This document shows positions 12,273 through 26,934 of a stretch of 64,000 nt of DNA, one piece after another; positions within the stretch are counted from its first letter, which is position 1; the number at the start of each line of letters is the position of its first letter. The notes under the pieces are model-generated. The model was given only the letters and a program-made list of their open reading frames with translations. It was not told the origin of the DNA and searched no databases. The position numbers and the translations under genes were made by a program. The stretch covers positions 11,566,471-11,630,470 of the forward strand of contig CM075183.1 of NCBI GenBank assembly GCA_037577475.1, given 5' to 3'. This DNA comes from Chaunax sp. Z400. Taxonomy: Eukaryota; Chordata; Actinopteri; Lophiiformes; Chaunacidae.

Positions 12273-15200
12273 CCTTCATGTACAGGGGTGATGTTGATGT
12301 TCTACACTTGCTCGACCCTGGCCGAGCATCAGTGTTAATGGCCCACCAGGGAGACATGGCAGCTGAGCCCACATTCACATGTACATACCTCTATGTCTGT
12401 TTCACAAGGCTCTTTGTCAGTGATGGACTGTGTTGATACATGGCAGCAAACACATGTATCACGACACACATAGAGCAGTGGCCCCTCTGCTCACCTTTAA
12501 TACAGACAGAGCACTTTTCCTCATGCATGTTCTTACATCTCTAGAACACCGTTCTAGTGGGTTGTGCTTGATTAGCACCACTTTACGCACAAGTGACCAA
12601 TAAAAAGGCCCTCTGATGTGGTCCCCTGGGTGCGGGGCCACTGCAGACACCCGCCTCAGGACCTCTTTTTCTATCTCTCCATTTTCCGATGAGGTTGAAA
12701 CAGAACGGCCACAGGGGAAAATACTGCGTTAATTAAACAAGCACATACATGCACATAAAGGCATAAACTGTCGCATGTGTAAATGCATGTTCATGCACAT
12801 CCATGTAGCCATAAGCTGTTATCTCATATATGTACACATGCCTGTGGATTCAATATTCCATTAATAATAGGATGCAACAACTGCTGCATTTATGTGACAA
12901 TACAATAAAATAATTTGTTTGCTAGTAGGTGTTTGCAGTAATATGTCATTGCAATCTCATAAAGCCATTAACCTTTCCGTCTAAGGCACCCAGGGTTTGC
13001 AGAAAGCCCATTTTCTGTCCATGTAATTTACTTTTCCTGCAAGCTGACCTATTGAGCATGTCTGCAAATCCGTTCTATGTATGTATAGACTATGAGAGCC
13101 TGCACTACCATATAGTCTGACATAAAATGTCAAAGAGAAACAATTATCTATTTGTTTCTAATTCTGAGGATGATAGTATTATACACATGTGCACACATAC
13201 ATACAGTTTTATATGCATAACAATAACAGATGCTCAGTGGGAGGAAAGGCCTGCAATGATGTCATTGCAAATGGCTGAAAAACCAACTCCTGTTCGTTGA
13301 TGCCAGGAGCTTTCAATTCACAGAGATGGCACAGTTGCAAGCTATAGCTTGCCAAGACAGGCAGAGGAGCTGGATGGCACAAAATGCACTTTAAATTAAA
13401 TGTGCTCATTCTCCTCCTGCACAAGTGATTATCCTTTAATCGCTTCACGCTCCTACAGAATGACACTGGAAGTTCAGAATCTCAGCCTCTCTTACTCCCG
13501 CCTGGGCCCTCCATGTTTTTATCCCACACCTTTAAACCTCTTAGTCATCACACCCTGTCTGAGTTCCTCACACCAAATTACCCTTCTCCACTCTTTGGAA
13601 CTGGTGATCTATTTCTCTGTCTCTCATTTCTCTTTCCACCCTTCTGTCTGCCACGCGGCACCTGGCCCCAGGTTGTTAAGTGGAGCTCTTTCAGCTTTAC
13701 TCCCATCTCCTCTCCCTGCACTTTACCTCCTGGCATCGTGCTCTGTTTTCCATATTAGAACTGTAAAGTTGGATTTAAGTTTGAGCGCAATATTATTTAT
13801 TGCAAGACTGCCTTTGTGGGGTGAAGCAATACAGAGAATGTGTTGTGAATGAATCAGGGACGAGACAGAATGATTTAATCATTATGCAGTTTAATGGAAA
13901 ATAGCAGTAAGCAATGGTTTTGTTAATCACATCAAGGTGTGACCATTACCAAAGTAACCTTGACCTTAATCTGAGTTTGTAATTTTTTTTAGCATTGTAA
14001 TGGACAGAAAGGATAAAACAAACAAAAACATTCAGCATGTCAATAATTATATTATATTTAAATATTTTTGATAGCATGCAACAGAATGATGATTAGTCTC
14101 AGCATAGGAAACCTCTTTGTCATCTGTGTTTTTTTTACATCATATAAATGTCAGCCATTTTTTTTTATCCTTCTATGTTTTTAAATCTTAGAGTGGTCTG
14201 GTGTTAATTTATTTACTCTTTAATATTCATATATGGCATATTGAACGTGGTGTCCTTGAAAGCAGCCCAATAAAACAGCGGACAATGCATTATACTGTAA
14301 ACAAGTGTAACCACTTTAATTCCTTTTTAATTGCTTTGCCTCAAAACATTTGCAATGGGGAAAAGTGCAGAGCAACTCTCATCTACAAATGAAGTCAAAT
14401 CTCTTCACACAAACAGTATCTTCTGATACAGAGAATAAATGCAACTGTCCAAACAACAACGCTAATTCAAACTGAGCAATCTGCAACAAGATAACAACGG
14501 TTAAAAAAATGATGTATAAAGAGGAATAATTAATAAACTACTTTAACATTTACTCTTTTTATTTCTACCTCAATGTTCCACTCTCTCCTTAGAATCTGTG
14601 TTTCCTGGCTTTTCTGAAAAAACCCAAAAACAAATTAATGATAAAAATAATAATCAAGCTCTCTTATGGGACATTTCATGTGCTTTTGTGGGGCCACTGG
14701 TGATCTAGTCAGCCACTTAGGTTATGTCAGTCCGTTTCTGGTTTCTGTAGTCAGATGATTGCAAATGCATTGATCTGATCAAAGATCATTCATGCCTCTC
14801 GCTAAAAAGGGCTATCATTATTTCCTGCACTACAAGCATGAATAAATGAGGGCCGATATCAAAGAAAGTTGGGTCTTAATGCTGCTGAAGATCAAACACA
14901 CAATTTCAAAAAGCTCTTTTTCGTCCATTCACCCTACAAACCAGGATTAGCATTTTTTTTTTTAAATATCAAAGCTGAGCCACGTAAAGCTTTTACATTA
15001 AAAATTGGTCAAATGCCAACATTTAATGAGTTAAACACCATATACTGTGATATCATTACCCTCAATTATTTTCTTACTACACAACCCACAGCTTCACTGT
15101 TTGGGTTTACTTTCATTAATCTCAACAATTCCATTTCCAGCTAAAGGTTACTGTGCATTACGTGGCTATAGCATCAAACAGCAGAACGTTAGCGGCGGGC

Positions 15201-16315
15201 TGGTTAGAATTCAAATGCTAAAAAGACAGTTATATCCCAAACCAGGGCTAAAAGTAAAGTGAATATGACTCACACTCATCACATGAACAGTGACAGGACT
15301 CCAAATGAATGCTAATGTTGCTAGATGTATAGGTGGAGGTAGGTTTAAGAAATGAAGCCCGCAGTTTCCCCCATCCTCTCTACAGCACAAGACAGGTCTT
15401 TTCAAATGTATCCAAAGACAATTATGATTGAGGACAATATTTTGATGAATGAAATTGTGATAAATTGAAAAAAAAAGCATTTTCAAAATACACACGGAGC
15501 GGGATGTTGGCCTCAGTCTGTAATGGATTACCACACACCCTAAACATAAATCAAACCAATTCACCGGCACTGACATCAAGCATTTATTGTTAAGATGATG
15601 GCCATCGCCGTGAAAGCAATTCTCTAAGCCCCTTTGCAACTCCCCTCTACCACATCCACCTGCAGCTCCTCACTCAGCAAATATCTCCCAGTGGACTCCC
15701 AGCGGTTTCCAACCCCTCTTACACTTGTCTTTTTTTTTACTCCCACTCTCAGTGGGTGCTAAGCGAGCATGGAGTTCATAGTGATTTCTTTACCTGCCTT
15801 TGTTTTCCCAGGCTTTCTCAGACCTCCTCTACATCGCACAGTTACCACTGCACTCCTCCCTCCCTCCCTCCGTTCCTGTTTTTTTTTTTCATTTATATCT
15901 CTGCTGCTCAGCAAGCCTTCAGCCCCTTGAGGTCGAGGATCGTATCCTTCTTCTCTGATCTGAAGCAGCAGGGAGCCGACCAGATTAGTGCTTAAGTAGC
16001 TCCACTTGCATTGGTTCCCATCGTATGCCACCCCTCTCTTTCTGTCAATATAACTCAGCATCTCCCTATTGCAAACAGATACATATGCACACCCCATTAG
16101 CCAGAGTGGCATCTGTTTTTAATTGTACCCATCTGAGCACTGGCATAGTCTTTGTATTCATGAATCGGCTAGAGCTAATTGCTGCAGCAAATGTCCCATC
16201 GATGCCTGCTGTCACAGTGAGGCCAAAAAAAAGAGGAAGAAAGAGACCTGGATAGTGTGCCATTATATTTTATATTACTTTATATGCCCCAGACACTTTG
16301 AGTTTGTGGTCTTGT

Positions 16316-16343
16316 GATCATATATGCATGTGCATATATGATC
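16316..16343. repeat. 28-nt near-perfect palindrome
   Basis: The arms GATCATATATGCA and TGCATATATGATC are exact reverse complements around a 2-base centre. This is longer than expected by chance and could form a cruciform or a dimeric protein site. No element around it is recognised. Confidence 0.7.
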
Positions 16344-17298
16344 TAACAATTACTGACATTAAAAGGTCCATATGCCATGTCTGTACTTGTGCCTGTGCCT
16401 GCGTGGCATGTATATGTGTGAGTCTGTGGCACCCTGCTGAGAGAGGACCTCAGGACTGATGTGTTAATCGTGGTAAGGAGAGAGTAAACACACATATAGT
16501 GAAAATGTGCTTGTTTGATATTAGCATGGATCGATTAGCAGCACACCCCACCTTTAACACACATTCACACATATTCCAATCAGGAGAGACAAGCTAATAA
16601 ATTAAAGATAACTGTTTACTACAGCAGATGATATGTGATAATTAGTCTGTCAGGAAGTCTTTGGCGCTTAGACTCTTCAGGGAGATTGTGATCGAAGGGC
16701 ATCCGCCCTGATAAATGGTGGTGGTGGTGGCTGATGACCCTGCTGAGACTGATGAAACGATGAAGTTGGTGAATCTGTGAAGACTGGATGGTGATGGGGA
16801 GATGAAGAGCATGCATAACAGCACCATGAATGAAACAGAGGCACAGAGAGAAGGATTTTTAAAAAGATTGCAGCAAGATGATAGGCTAAAAACGAAGGTG
16901 TGTCGCTGTGCTGCTGACTGAGCATGTGGAGAGGTGTGAATGACAGAATGGCAGAATGGCATGAGAAATAAACTATGGCAAAAGCGTGCAAAGAAATAGT
17001 CTTCCTGACTCAACATTTGATAGAGTACAATGCATTTGTACTGTACTTTATTGTGGTATTGTATATTGACTAATCCCACTAAATATGTATTTACACCAGC
17101 ATTAATGCTTATGCATGTTTTTTTTTAAATCCAGATAAACCTGTTAAAAATAAGTAATTGACTCCTTTTCAATTGTCAGCAGATGAATTTGCCTCTTTTT
17201 CTTCTTCTGGTGTGTCACGTTTAGCGTCAACAGAAACATGTAGTAATACAAGGAACCATAGAAAGCAGAATGGAAGCCAGTGACAATGTTACAGTGGT

Positions 17299-17340
17299 TA
17301 TTTTATTTTATTTTATTTTATTCTATTTTAGTTTAGTTTA
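17299..17340. repeat. (TTTTA)n pentanucleotide repeat
   Basis: Several TTTTA units are followed by one TTCTA variant and then TTTAG units. It is a short degenerate microsatellite. Confidence 0.85.
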
Positions 17341-20300
17341 GTATCCAACCGGCTATCATGTTTCCATCACTGCCAAATCAGACATTAAAGCAGAAATGAA
17401 CATGTTTACAGCCTGGTATGAAGAACAGTTTTGGTCTCCATAGCTACTTTCCCCAGTCATGACAACTTTCCAAAATAACAGACTAAACTATATTAAGGCT
17501 TAAAATTATGCATAATAAAGGGCATGGTGGCTTTGAGTGTCAGCCAGGCGCTGCGGGGTCATTTGTCCTGCATACTTGAGTATCTGTGTGTTCCTGTATG
17601 GACATGCACACTTCGTTATGAATAATAAGCAGAACAAGACATAATTTTATGGGGTATCGGATAGGCTTATCCTGACCTGACATTTTGCTGACTGTAAATG
17701 TAATATTTAATTCATCCTCTGCTCACTTGTCTTTTGTTGTGGCTGCAGCTTGCTTGTGAGCAAAACATTCAGGAATGAGACGCTATGAAGAGCGGAGCTA
17801 AATCAGCATAATGAAAGCATAAAATGGCTCCTGTGGGAAAAGCATCCAAATGACAGACGTCTGAACAACTATCACGAGCGACATTATTGTTCCAGATGGA
17901 TGACGTTGAGCTTAAAACAACAGTTTGCTTGCAATTTGTACAACACTGGAACTTTTCAGCGTTATTAGATTAGGTGATTAGAAGAAACCTTAATGGTTCC
18001 CATGGGTAAACTGGGCTTAATGCAGCAGAAGAGGAGAGGATCTAAATAAGAATTAAAGAAATAGGAAGTGCTGAAGATAATACAACATGCAATTTGTACA
18101 ACAGCGCACAATTACTGACAGATCACTGTGGATTAGTAATGGACAAAGAAGGGTGGAGTAGCTCGTTCATTAGGGTGTAGAGGCAATCAAATACAAAAGT
18201 AGAGGTACCTCCCAACAGGGAAAATGTGTAGTGGGAATACGGTGCACAAATCAATATTTCTATGCAACAATGATGATAAATCATAAATGATTGTTAAATT
18301 TGATTGTTGCTGTGATGAACCTACATGAATTTATCAGTCATCTCTGCAGTTTCTCTCAGTTCTATGGAGCTTTTCTCAGCTTATTTTTTTTTTGTTTTCC
18401 GCAACTTGTTCAGTCTCTCATGTTTCTTCTTCCACCAAAATGCATAAATAAAACAAATTTCCATCAGCTGCTTATGAAAAAACTCACTTTTGCTGCTTTG
18501 GATCAAATGGCACACATACAAAGTTAGCACCCAGCTGTTTCTAGCAAGCTAAAGACTTTCAGGAGACTAAACCCAACGCTAAAGTAGCTAAAGGAGAGTG
18601 AAGAATGGACTTGAATACTTTTATAACATAATTCCTTATGAATGCTAATGTTCCTCTGACTCTGCTGATGGCAATATTTTATCAGTATTGTGTTTACAGC
18701 TTGTTAGCCATGCAGCTTTAATGTTTGGGGGAAGCCAATGACTTCCAATGACGATCCAATGACTTGGATTCTTGGGTAATCCATGGACCTCAGTGACAAC
18801 CATTTTCATGCGGCCTCTTTTGTCAGTACGACAAAGTCCAGATGAAAATAGGACAATGAGATCCGAGGATATCCACAGTGAAATCGTGAAGAATCACCAA
18901 GAATCACCCCTTGTTACCCTGGTGTGTTAAAAATGGATAAATCACCTCACATCCAGAGTATAAAACAAGCCTTTTGAAGTCTTCATTTGATCTACCTTTA
19001 TTCAATTAAAATGCAGAACAGAAACAAGCACAAGCGTTTGAGCTGATGGCCTCCTCAGCGTGAACTTCAAAAGACCATTTTTACAGAGTTCATACTATCT
19101 TATCTTTAAAGTGCAGATCATCCAGAGTAACCAGGTGCACCCGAAGACAGACTTCACTGTTGATTTGATCACACGTAATTTTCCAATGCTCAGAGCACTA
19201 CAGATTCCACTCACCTCCAATGTGTTAGGGTGAAAAATGTATTTTTTTCATAATTTGATTGAGCGGACTCTTTAAATTTATTTATAAAGGGAAAGAAAGC
19301 AATAAAAAATGGCTTCTGCTTCCAAGGCAGGACATGGCAGAGAGTGATAACCACTGGTCTAGACCTAAAAAATATGTGGTTCACAAAAGTTTTTACATTT
19401 GCTGGAGGCTTTATACTTTAAACCGTATAAATTAAAGAACAAAATCCTTGTGTCGGGGCTCAGCGATGCTGTCTGTTCTGTGAATTTCTGAAAAGTACAT
19501 GCTCATCTGCAAACTTTCTATAGTGCGTCCCAGTAATATTTATTGTTAATGCTTAATGAAGTAGCAGATTACGTGACATGATTATACTACTTTTAAAAAA
19601 AAAAAGAAGAAAAAAAAAGTCAAATATGCAGTTGCAAGAGCAACACTTTCCACTCATATCATCAGATGTTTGATTTGAGAGAGAGAACATATTTTAATTG
19701 TAATTATAGTTATTGTAATTATTATGTTAAGCCTGTCCTACTCTTTCATCTGTCTCAATCTGCGGATGTCTCCTTTTCCTGAGAGTCACTCTGCTTTGAG
19801 TGCTTCCTCAGAGTGATTGTTATTTGGGATGCATTTGCGGTCTCCCTCGTGGCTCTTGGTGCATGGAGAGCTATTTTCTCTGCTGTTCTATGCTACACAG
19901 CACAAATGTGACCTTTAAACTGTCATCCTTCAGATATGAATTTGAGCTCTTTCAAAAGCCTGTTCTCTCAAAGACAGTTCTCTCAAAAGCTCGGACTTGA
20001 CAGCATAGAAAAGTGCTAAATAAAAGGTACAATGGAATGAGGTAAATGGCTTCCATTCGCTGTCCAAGCTATAGTGCTGGAAGAATAATGAAAATATAAA
20101 CATAGTGTATATACTGTGTGTGTGCTGCCCCCTCCTGAAACACAATGTCTCCACCTAATGGTAGCTATACTCTGAAGCCTACAGGGACTTTGATTTTTTT
20201 GACCATTAGACATTGCTGCAGCCGGTCAGTGTAGAGGCAGACTAGTCAAACAAATGATGACCCATTATAAGGTATGCCTGAGTCAGACCAGCACACGACC

Positions 20301-22603
20301 ACTCTCCCTATTATAGAGTACACACTATCAAAAAGTTCAGTTTGATGCATGCTCAGTCATAGTGTCAAATTCCAGTGGCTTGCAGCTAACAGCGTAGCCA
20401 CCCAAGTAGGTAATAGATTTAACCCAGCGCACTAAAAAAATACCTTCAGCAACTTAAGTACATACTGGTTGGGAAGCAAAGAGCTCTCCTGCTCCAGAGT
20501 TGAATTGAAGGCGACCCACCCAGTGTTGAGCTCCAGCCAACTCTCTCTCCCCGCACAGGTTTCAGCGGCATCTCCGGCTCTTGCTGCCTGGCTGGGAGGC
20601 TCCTCCGATAGAACGAGTCCTTGTGGGCAGCCAATAGCCTGCTTCTTAGTAGTAGTAGTACTAGCTGTAGCAATAGTAGTGTTACTCTTGTTATTGTAGT
20701 AGTTATTATAAAGTATTATTGTAAATATTACTAATTGCAACCTATTATTATAGCTGTTACTGTTGTTGCAGTGTCTCTGTACCTCACTCCCCAGTCTCTT
20801 TCTCTCTTTTTCTTTCTCTGATTGGATGATTTGTCACCTCATTATGTACCTACTGTACTCAGCCAGTCACGACAACTGCGTTTGTCAGGTTGGTTGAGGT
20901 GCAGCCCAAAAAACTAAAACATAATAATACTTAATTGTAATTGGATACGATAGGTATCATCATACTTCAACAGAGACAAAACAGACAAAAATCTGAGAAT
21001 TTGATTGGTTGATGAATGATTCAATCTTGACGTTGTCAACACCTGACTCCACAGGCACTTGCAGGAATATTAAATAACACAGTTTTCTATTTAATAAAAC
21101 ATCACCATTCCCCTGTGTCCTCAAAACTATAACTAGTCTTCCATGCCAAGCACCGCTATATGAAATGATGTATTTTCTGTAATTATAGATAGCGATGGGT
21201 AAGAAAAATAGCTGCATATAGATTAACATTACGGCAGACTGTGGGCACACTCCTGTTTACAAAATGTAAAATTGAAATAAAATATCGTTCCAGAGTAAAG
21301 CATGTGCATACGGTTAGTAAAAGTAACGGTGGATGGATGGAGGTTTAGCAGTGCGTTGGTTTGAATCTGTCTTTTGCGATGGATGGAAACATAACAAATG
21401 TTTCAATGCACCTTTAACCGAGGGGCCTGCCAGCCACCCATATGGAACAGATTCACAGATGTATGCAGACATTGCGTTGTGAAAATGTTGCCTCAATACT
21501 TTCCCATCTCCATCCTCTTCTTCTTCAGTCTCTTTCCAGGTACATGACTGATGAGCCCAGAATTCGTCTGTGAAGCGTGAACTTGCCGTAAGGGCTTCAT
21601 CTTTGCTCCCTTTTCTCTCGAATAAACAAAACTGTAGCCTGCAGAAGCCCGGAGACTGCCATCTACACTTTTCCCTGCTAATCCTGCTTGTCTGCTGAAG
21701 CACTTGACAAAAAGGCTTAACCTCCAATAACCTGTGTCCTCCTTCCATATCTTCAAAAACCATCAAAAAGCAAATCCAAGCCACACTCCAGTGTTAATTA
21801 TCTCCTCTGATACCATTCGGGTTTGAGGGGATGCTGATCACCTTGGCGGCCAACATTGTCAGGCCTTGTTAGAATATTTAAAGCCTTGTAATGTTGAACT
21901 TTTGGAGGCAAACATCCATCCCCCTCCTCGTATACTTCCAGCCTTGGATTTGGCTCCCGGCGTCTGCTAGTCCATCAATGCGGTGCCATGGAGATTCAGG
22001 TGTTGTTGCAGATAAATAAGCATTCAGAAGGGTACTCATTAGTGGTGTGAAAACAGACTGATGGAGCAGGTAAAGTGAATGAGATGGATGGCCTGAGCTC
22101 CAGCAGCCCCTAGGATGAAGCCGGGATGTGACTGGTATACATGTTGTGTGACAGCTTTGATTAAGATGTGCGCCGGCTAATCCGCTCCCTCCCTGCCTCT
22201 CATTTACTGACTCTCACACAAATAGAAACCAGGTAGATGAAAAATGGCAGGAAATGCTGTGGACTGAAGAAGAGGAAACATCCAACAGCAGGATGTGATG
22301 AGTTTACGAGTCTGATCTATCCGTTCAACGCCTGCATACTTCTGTATGTCCTTTACGTCGACGTCGATACAACCGCAGCAGGGCAGTGAGGTTTCAAAAG
22401 TGTTGACAATAACAAACACAGCGACCATCGGAGGAGGTTGTGATAATGCACCTAGTATGCAAAGCGGCACAAGCAGAGGTAAGGATGTACTTGGTGGTGG
22501 TCTGTGAGGCCACGGGGAGTTTTTTCCACTTCACTTTTTTCTTCTTCGTTGTGTTTGTACACATTTGTCGCGCCTTCCTTGAATTGTAGCTACACTGCCC
22601 TTA

Positions 22604-22710
22604 ACCATGCAAACTCCACGCAGAAAAGTCCCAGGTCCTCAGGGGGATTTGAACTCAGGACCTTCTTGCCGTGAGGCAACAGTGCTAATCACTATGCCAC
22701 AGTGCTGCTC
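22604..22710 (-). mobile_element. tRNA-like SINE head / teleost dispersed repeat
   Basis: Read on the minus strand this begins GCAGCACTGTGGCATAGTGA, continues through GCCTCACGGCAAGAAGGTCC and ends with GACTTTTCTGCGTGGAGTTT. It carries an A-box-like TGGCATAGTGA (22689-22699) and a degenerate B-box AGTTCAAATCC (22645-22655) of an RNA polymerase III promoter. The wording is that of a very common teleost repeat (caccatagtggttagcac... gttctgggttcgaatcc type). The body beyond GTGGAGTTTGC appears truncated. Confidence 0.6.
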
Positions 22711-25370
22711 TGGGTCCATGTTGAAGATTTTTTTTATAAGAAAAAAGTAAATAATAATAATAACAGACAGGTAAGGAGCCTACGGGATGCAGCTTAGATG
22801 TCGACTTGATCTTATTCTCAACAAATCTCATGGAAGCACCAAAAGCAGCAATGCATTAATCTGTCTCCCAGTACTTCACAACAAAACCTGCCTTGTCAGT
22901 GGCTACAGGCACAATTCCACGAGTCTGTAATGAATGTAGATCTTTAAATTTATCTCAAATATATGGTTTGATTTTGCAAAACATGACATTACTCAAACAG
23001 GAGTAAATGATGTGTTTGCTGAGGAAAAGCTACAGCTGCAGATTGATATTTGTGCGCCACTCAGTGTGGTGATGAAGGAACATGTCACCTATAGTGCAAC
23101 AGTGTGGTTTATTGATTTGATTTTTTTTTTAACAGAATGGAGGGATGAGATGTGTCAGTCAATAGTTTGATCTAGAATAAACTGGTGATGGTGTTGCATT
23201 TTCTAGATGAAACTTCACTCTCCCTTCCAACCAAGTGATAACCGCGAGGGCTGCTACCAAACGTGACTCAGCAGAACTAGATTTGACATTACTAAATGAA
23301 AGTATGTGGTTTGAATTCTATAATGTGCTCAGCACAGGGACAGAAAACGCATCTCTTCCCTGCCATGAAACCGACTTTGCCTCGCTGTAGTTTCTCCAGC
23401 TATGGTATTTTTTTTTTTGTTGGCCTAATTGCTGCTAGTGGCTAAATCCTAACCATTTGCATTGATCTCCTTTGAAGAGAGATGCAGATGAGCTTAACGA
23501 GTGTGCTAATTATGCTCGCTCAAGGTGGGGAGCCTGCTGGAACCGCAACTTTGTGTGTGAGAGTGTGTGTGTGTGAGTGTGCATATTCATAATCTTGTGC
23601 TTCTGCATGCCTGAGTGTTTGTCTTTGTACCTAAACACTTGGAACAAACAACCTGACATTAAGGAGACAGTGACTTAGTTCGAATACCTTTCAGTGGCCT
23701 CTTTTACATGAGTTTTGATAAAAACTGAAAGATTTTTGCTTTGCATTTTTAGAAAGTTCTGAACTCATAAGAAAGGTCAAACCGCAACAAAAGGTTACGG
23801 TTGTATGCAAAAAATGCTGTCGTGTAAATGGCCCATAAATGTGATTGAATTCTTTGCTGCACATAGAGTCAGCTCAGAATCAGACACAACCTTTTTTCTT
23901 TCGTACCATTCAGGCACAAAAGAAAGAGAACTGAACCATCTTGCTGAAAACATCCACAGAACAATATTTTTCAGTGCTGACATGAGAACTGAGACAGTGT
24001 GTGTGTGTGTACCTGAGGCGGTTTTGGTCCAGTGTGTGTGTAATGGCAATGACCGGTGTCGCCTCCCCACGAACACAATAGCCTGGACACCCCGACAAAA
24101 TGTCACTCGACAGGCCTGTCTCTCTCAGCCTCCCTTCCTGCCTCTCTCTCTCTCCTCCTCATTCTTTCTGCTTTGCTAACAGGGATGTAATGACATGGAC
24201 GAGTGACAGATCTGCAGCATGAAAAGCTGTGGCACCAGGGCAGAATACACACCTTTGTGACTAAACATCTCGGAGACATGAAAGCACTCCGACAGATAAT
24301 TGGCTGTGGCTGCAGCTGGAGACAGTGAAGGACACCATAACACATCAAGGTTGAGGGAGAATTTCAGAAATGTTGAGTTGATTTAAAATGTCTGTATCGG
24401 GGCGAGCACCTCACCCAGACGCACAAAAATATTTCATTGCTTTCAGAAAGGAGCTGTCATGTTTTTGATTTTTGCTGTTCGCCTGCTGTATTGTCACTCT
24501 GAGACACGAGAAATGGTTACACTGGAGGAGGATAACACTTCGATCATTCTAGATTCCCATTTCGCCAAGCATCACTGCAGAGTGCAGCCTATTTCTTTAA
24601 ATAATGACAACTCTGAGGTCCTGCAGCTGTATTCCTATCTGTGAGCTGCCAACCATAAACAAAGCAGAATTTTATTTCTGTGCTAACGAGTTGGACTGTT
24701 TCCACTTTATTTGCTGTCCATTCAAATTGACTTGCAGAACAAAAAAATGCATTGCCACCAGATTAAGCTAACAATGTCGCAAACAGGAATGCGAAATAGG
24801 GTTTTTAAAACAACCCACGGCGGTACATGAAGTTGAAAGAAAAGGGTGCATGTTTTTAAATGTAAAAATATGGCAACATTCCTTGTTTTTGTCAAGACGG
24901 AAGCCGACCTTTCCTGCATTGTCATACTCCTGTCAAAAGGACTGCTCACATGTAAATGCGTAGGAACCAAGACAAGCACAAGCAGTTCCCGTTTGCAGGA
25001 CGAACTCCTCATTTAAAGCAACTTGCGTTCTCCTTGACTGTGAGAAAGCCGAATGTTTTCCTCGGACAGCAGCTCGATCACAACAAGACAGGCCAGGGAC
25101 AAACAATCTGAGGAGATCAGACACATACATGCACACGCTTCTCCTGAAAGACAACGAGTAGAGCAGTCACTAGAGACGAGGGGAGAGGACCGGTGGGCGG
25201 ACTGGCTGAAATGAGATTGATGTTGGCTCTTGGAGGAACCTCACAGCACACGGCTGCTGGGACTCAGAGATAATTTGCTGCTGGTCTGTGAAAACAAGAT
25301 GTAAAGCCATACTTGATTGTTGTCCTTGCTGTCCCATCTGCCATGGGCCACAGTGGAAATGACCTGCGTT

Positions 25371-25371
<1 letters not shown>

Positions 25372-25410
<39 letters not shown>
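25372..25410. repeat. (GT)n microsatellite
   Basis: This is a perfect GT run of about 19 units. Confidence 0.95.
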
Positions 25411-25411
<1 letters not shown>

Positions 25412-25763
25412 ATTCTTTGCAAAGTAAGCAAGCATCCTTCTGCTTACAACCCAGCATTCAAATGAAGCTATTATTGGCATGTCTAAGCTCTGAATCCTGC
25501 ACACAAACACTCACAATGGCTGCAAGTTCAGTTCACAGTTAATGATGGAGGCTTGTGACTCACGAGTCTTAATTTTAATTAGCTACATGGTCATTAAAAT
25601 GTGTTAATTGTGTGCGCTATGTTAATGCTATGTCAAAGTCAGCTAAAGACGAAGCTCGGTGGAAACTGTGGTTTAGCAGCTCTCAAGTAATGCACTGTGA
25701 CCTGCTGTAATTTCAATATGATAATTGGAAAAAGTCCCCTGTCCCCCTCCATGCACACACATA

Positions 25764-25779
25764 CACACACACACACACA
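25764..25779. repeat. Short (AC)n microsatellite
   Basis: This is a short perfect AC run, with a second interrupted CA stretch immediately upstream. Confidence 0.8.
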
Positions 25780-26934
25780 TTGGACAAACTTGAGGTGAGA
25801 AAGTGATACAGCACCCCCTTTTCTTGGGATCTCTGCAGGGACTAATGTGATTTCATCAACGGATAACAGCATTAGTCCCCATTGCAACACATTTGCTGGT
25901 AGGAAAACATGTCAAACATAAGGGGCGATTCATTAAAGCAGAGAATTCACCAGTCCTCCCAAAATGTGATGGACAAATTGCAAAGTGCAATGCACCCGCC
26001 GCACCTATCATTCGGTTGTGTGGCAATTTGGTGCATAAGGTGCCGCACAAACAGGGCAGCACAAGTCCCTTTCTGAAGGCAAGCAACCGCTCTGTGAAGA
26101 AAATCAATTATTCATACAAAAGCAGCACAATAGCTATAATTCAGCCATGCAATTAATAATGCATTGAAAATGTAGGGTCTTAAATAAAGCGGAGGTAAAA
26201 AAAAATAAAAATAAAAATGTGCAATTAAATTGCTTTTCCATTTGCAAAGTTGAAATCAGTTCCTTTTCTTTGCTCTGATCTTATTTGTGTCAGCACCAGA
26301 TTTAGCCTAACACAAAAATCTCACAAAGACACCGCTTTTTACTTTGGCCCTGGTTGCAGTGTTCTCTGCAATAAGAGCTTGGAAAGTCAGAACTGTGAGC
26401 AGCCATTGCAGTACAAAACCCCTACACTATATATATAGATAGCCCACGTATAAAGCCTTCAGGCATTACACTGCCTGTTGAAGTTTCGTGTCAGTGTCAG
26501 ATCTATTTGGTAGAGTTAGGAAATTTGCCCGTGGGCTAAAACTGTAGCAGGGCATTCATCATTTTGGTTCAAGCCTCCAAAAAGATAAAGGATGTGCTGG
26601 GCAGCCCGGAGCCCACTTCCATCTCCCAATGGTGCTGGCTTCAGGGACTCAGTGGAACTTCGTAATTCGCCAAAGGTAAAACAAGTGTTAATGTGACTTG
26701 TGATATTATTTTAGTCATTGTTTTGTATTTAAAAGTGCGCTGATATATTTATTTCGCCAAACTTTTTGCTTGCATACAATTTTTAATTCTGAGATTGAAT
26801 AATTACTGTAGTTTATGCACATGTTCATAATCTAATAATATTTTTCAATCCCACAGTGGATGTGCATTTACGCTATTCTCCTCTCTGATAACATTTTTTA
26901 TACTAAGCATTATTTCCTGCTACATTTCGCCTGA

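Larger units (their letters stand above)
11201..26930. other. Long non-coding stretch upstream of tmem256
   Basis: No coding exon could be supported. The longest open frame (minus strand 21314-21784, 156 aa) shows no domain I recognise, no initiation context and no flanking gene structure. The region contains (TG)n at 12251-12272, a (TTTTA)n tract near 17299-17340, a 28-nt palindrome at 16316-16343, a (GGT)n run near 16720, a TAG/TAGTA-rich stretch near 20650, a tRNA-like repeat at 22604-22710, and (GT)n and (AC)n runs at 25372-25410 and 25764-25779. The block at 23440-23530 (GATGCAGATGAGC and TAATTATGC motifs) reads like a possible enhancer but is unproven. Confidence 0.6.

Noticed and set aside
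13400..13852. 150-aa + strand open frame
   Set aside because: It is Leu/Ser/Pro-rich from CT-rich DNA, matches no family I know, and has no splice context or promoter.
21314..21784. 156-aa minus-strand open frame, the longest outside the two genes
   Set aside because: No recognised domain, no conserved motif and an acidic EEEEDGD patch from a simple CTC/TTC tract. A lone frame of this length is expected by chance in 64 kb.
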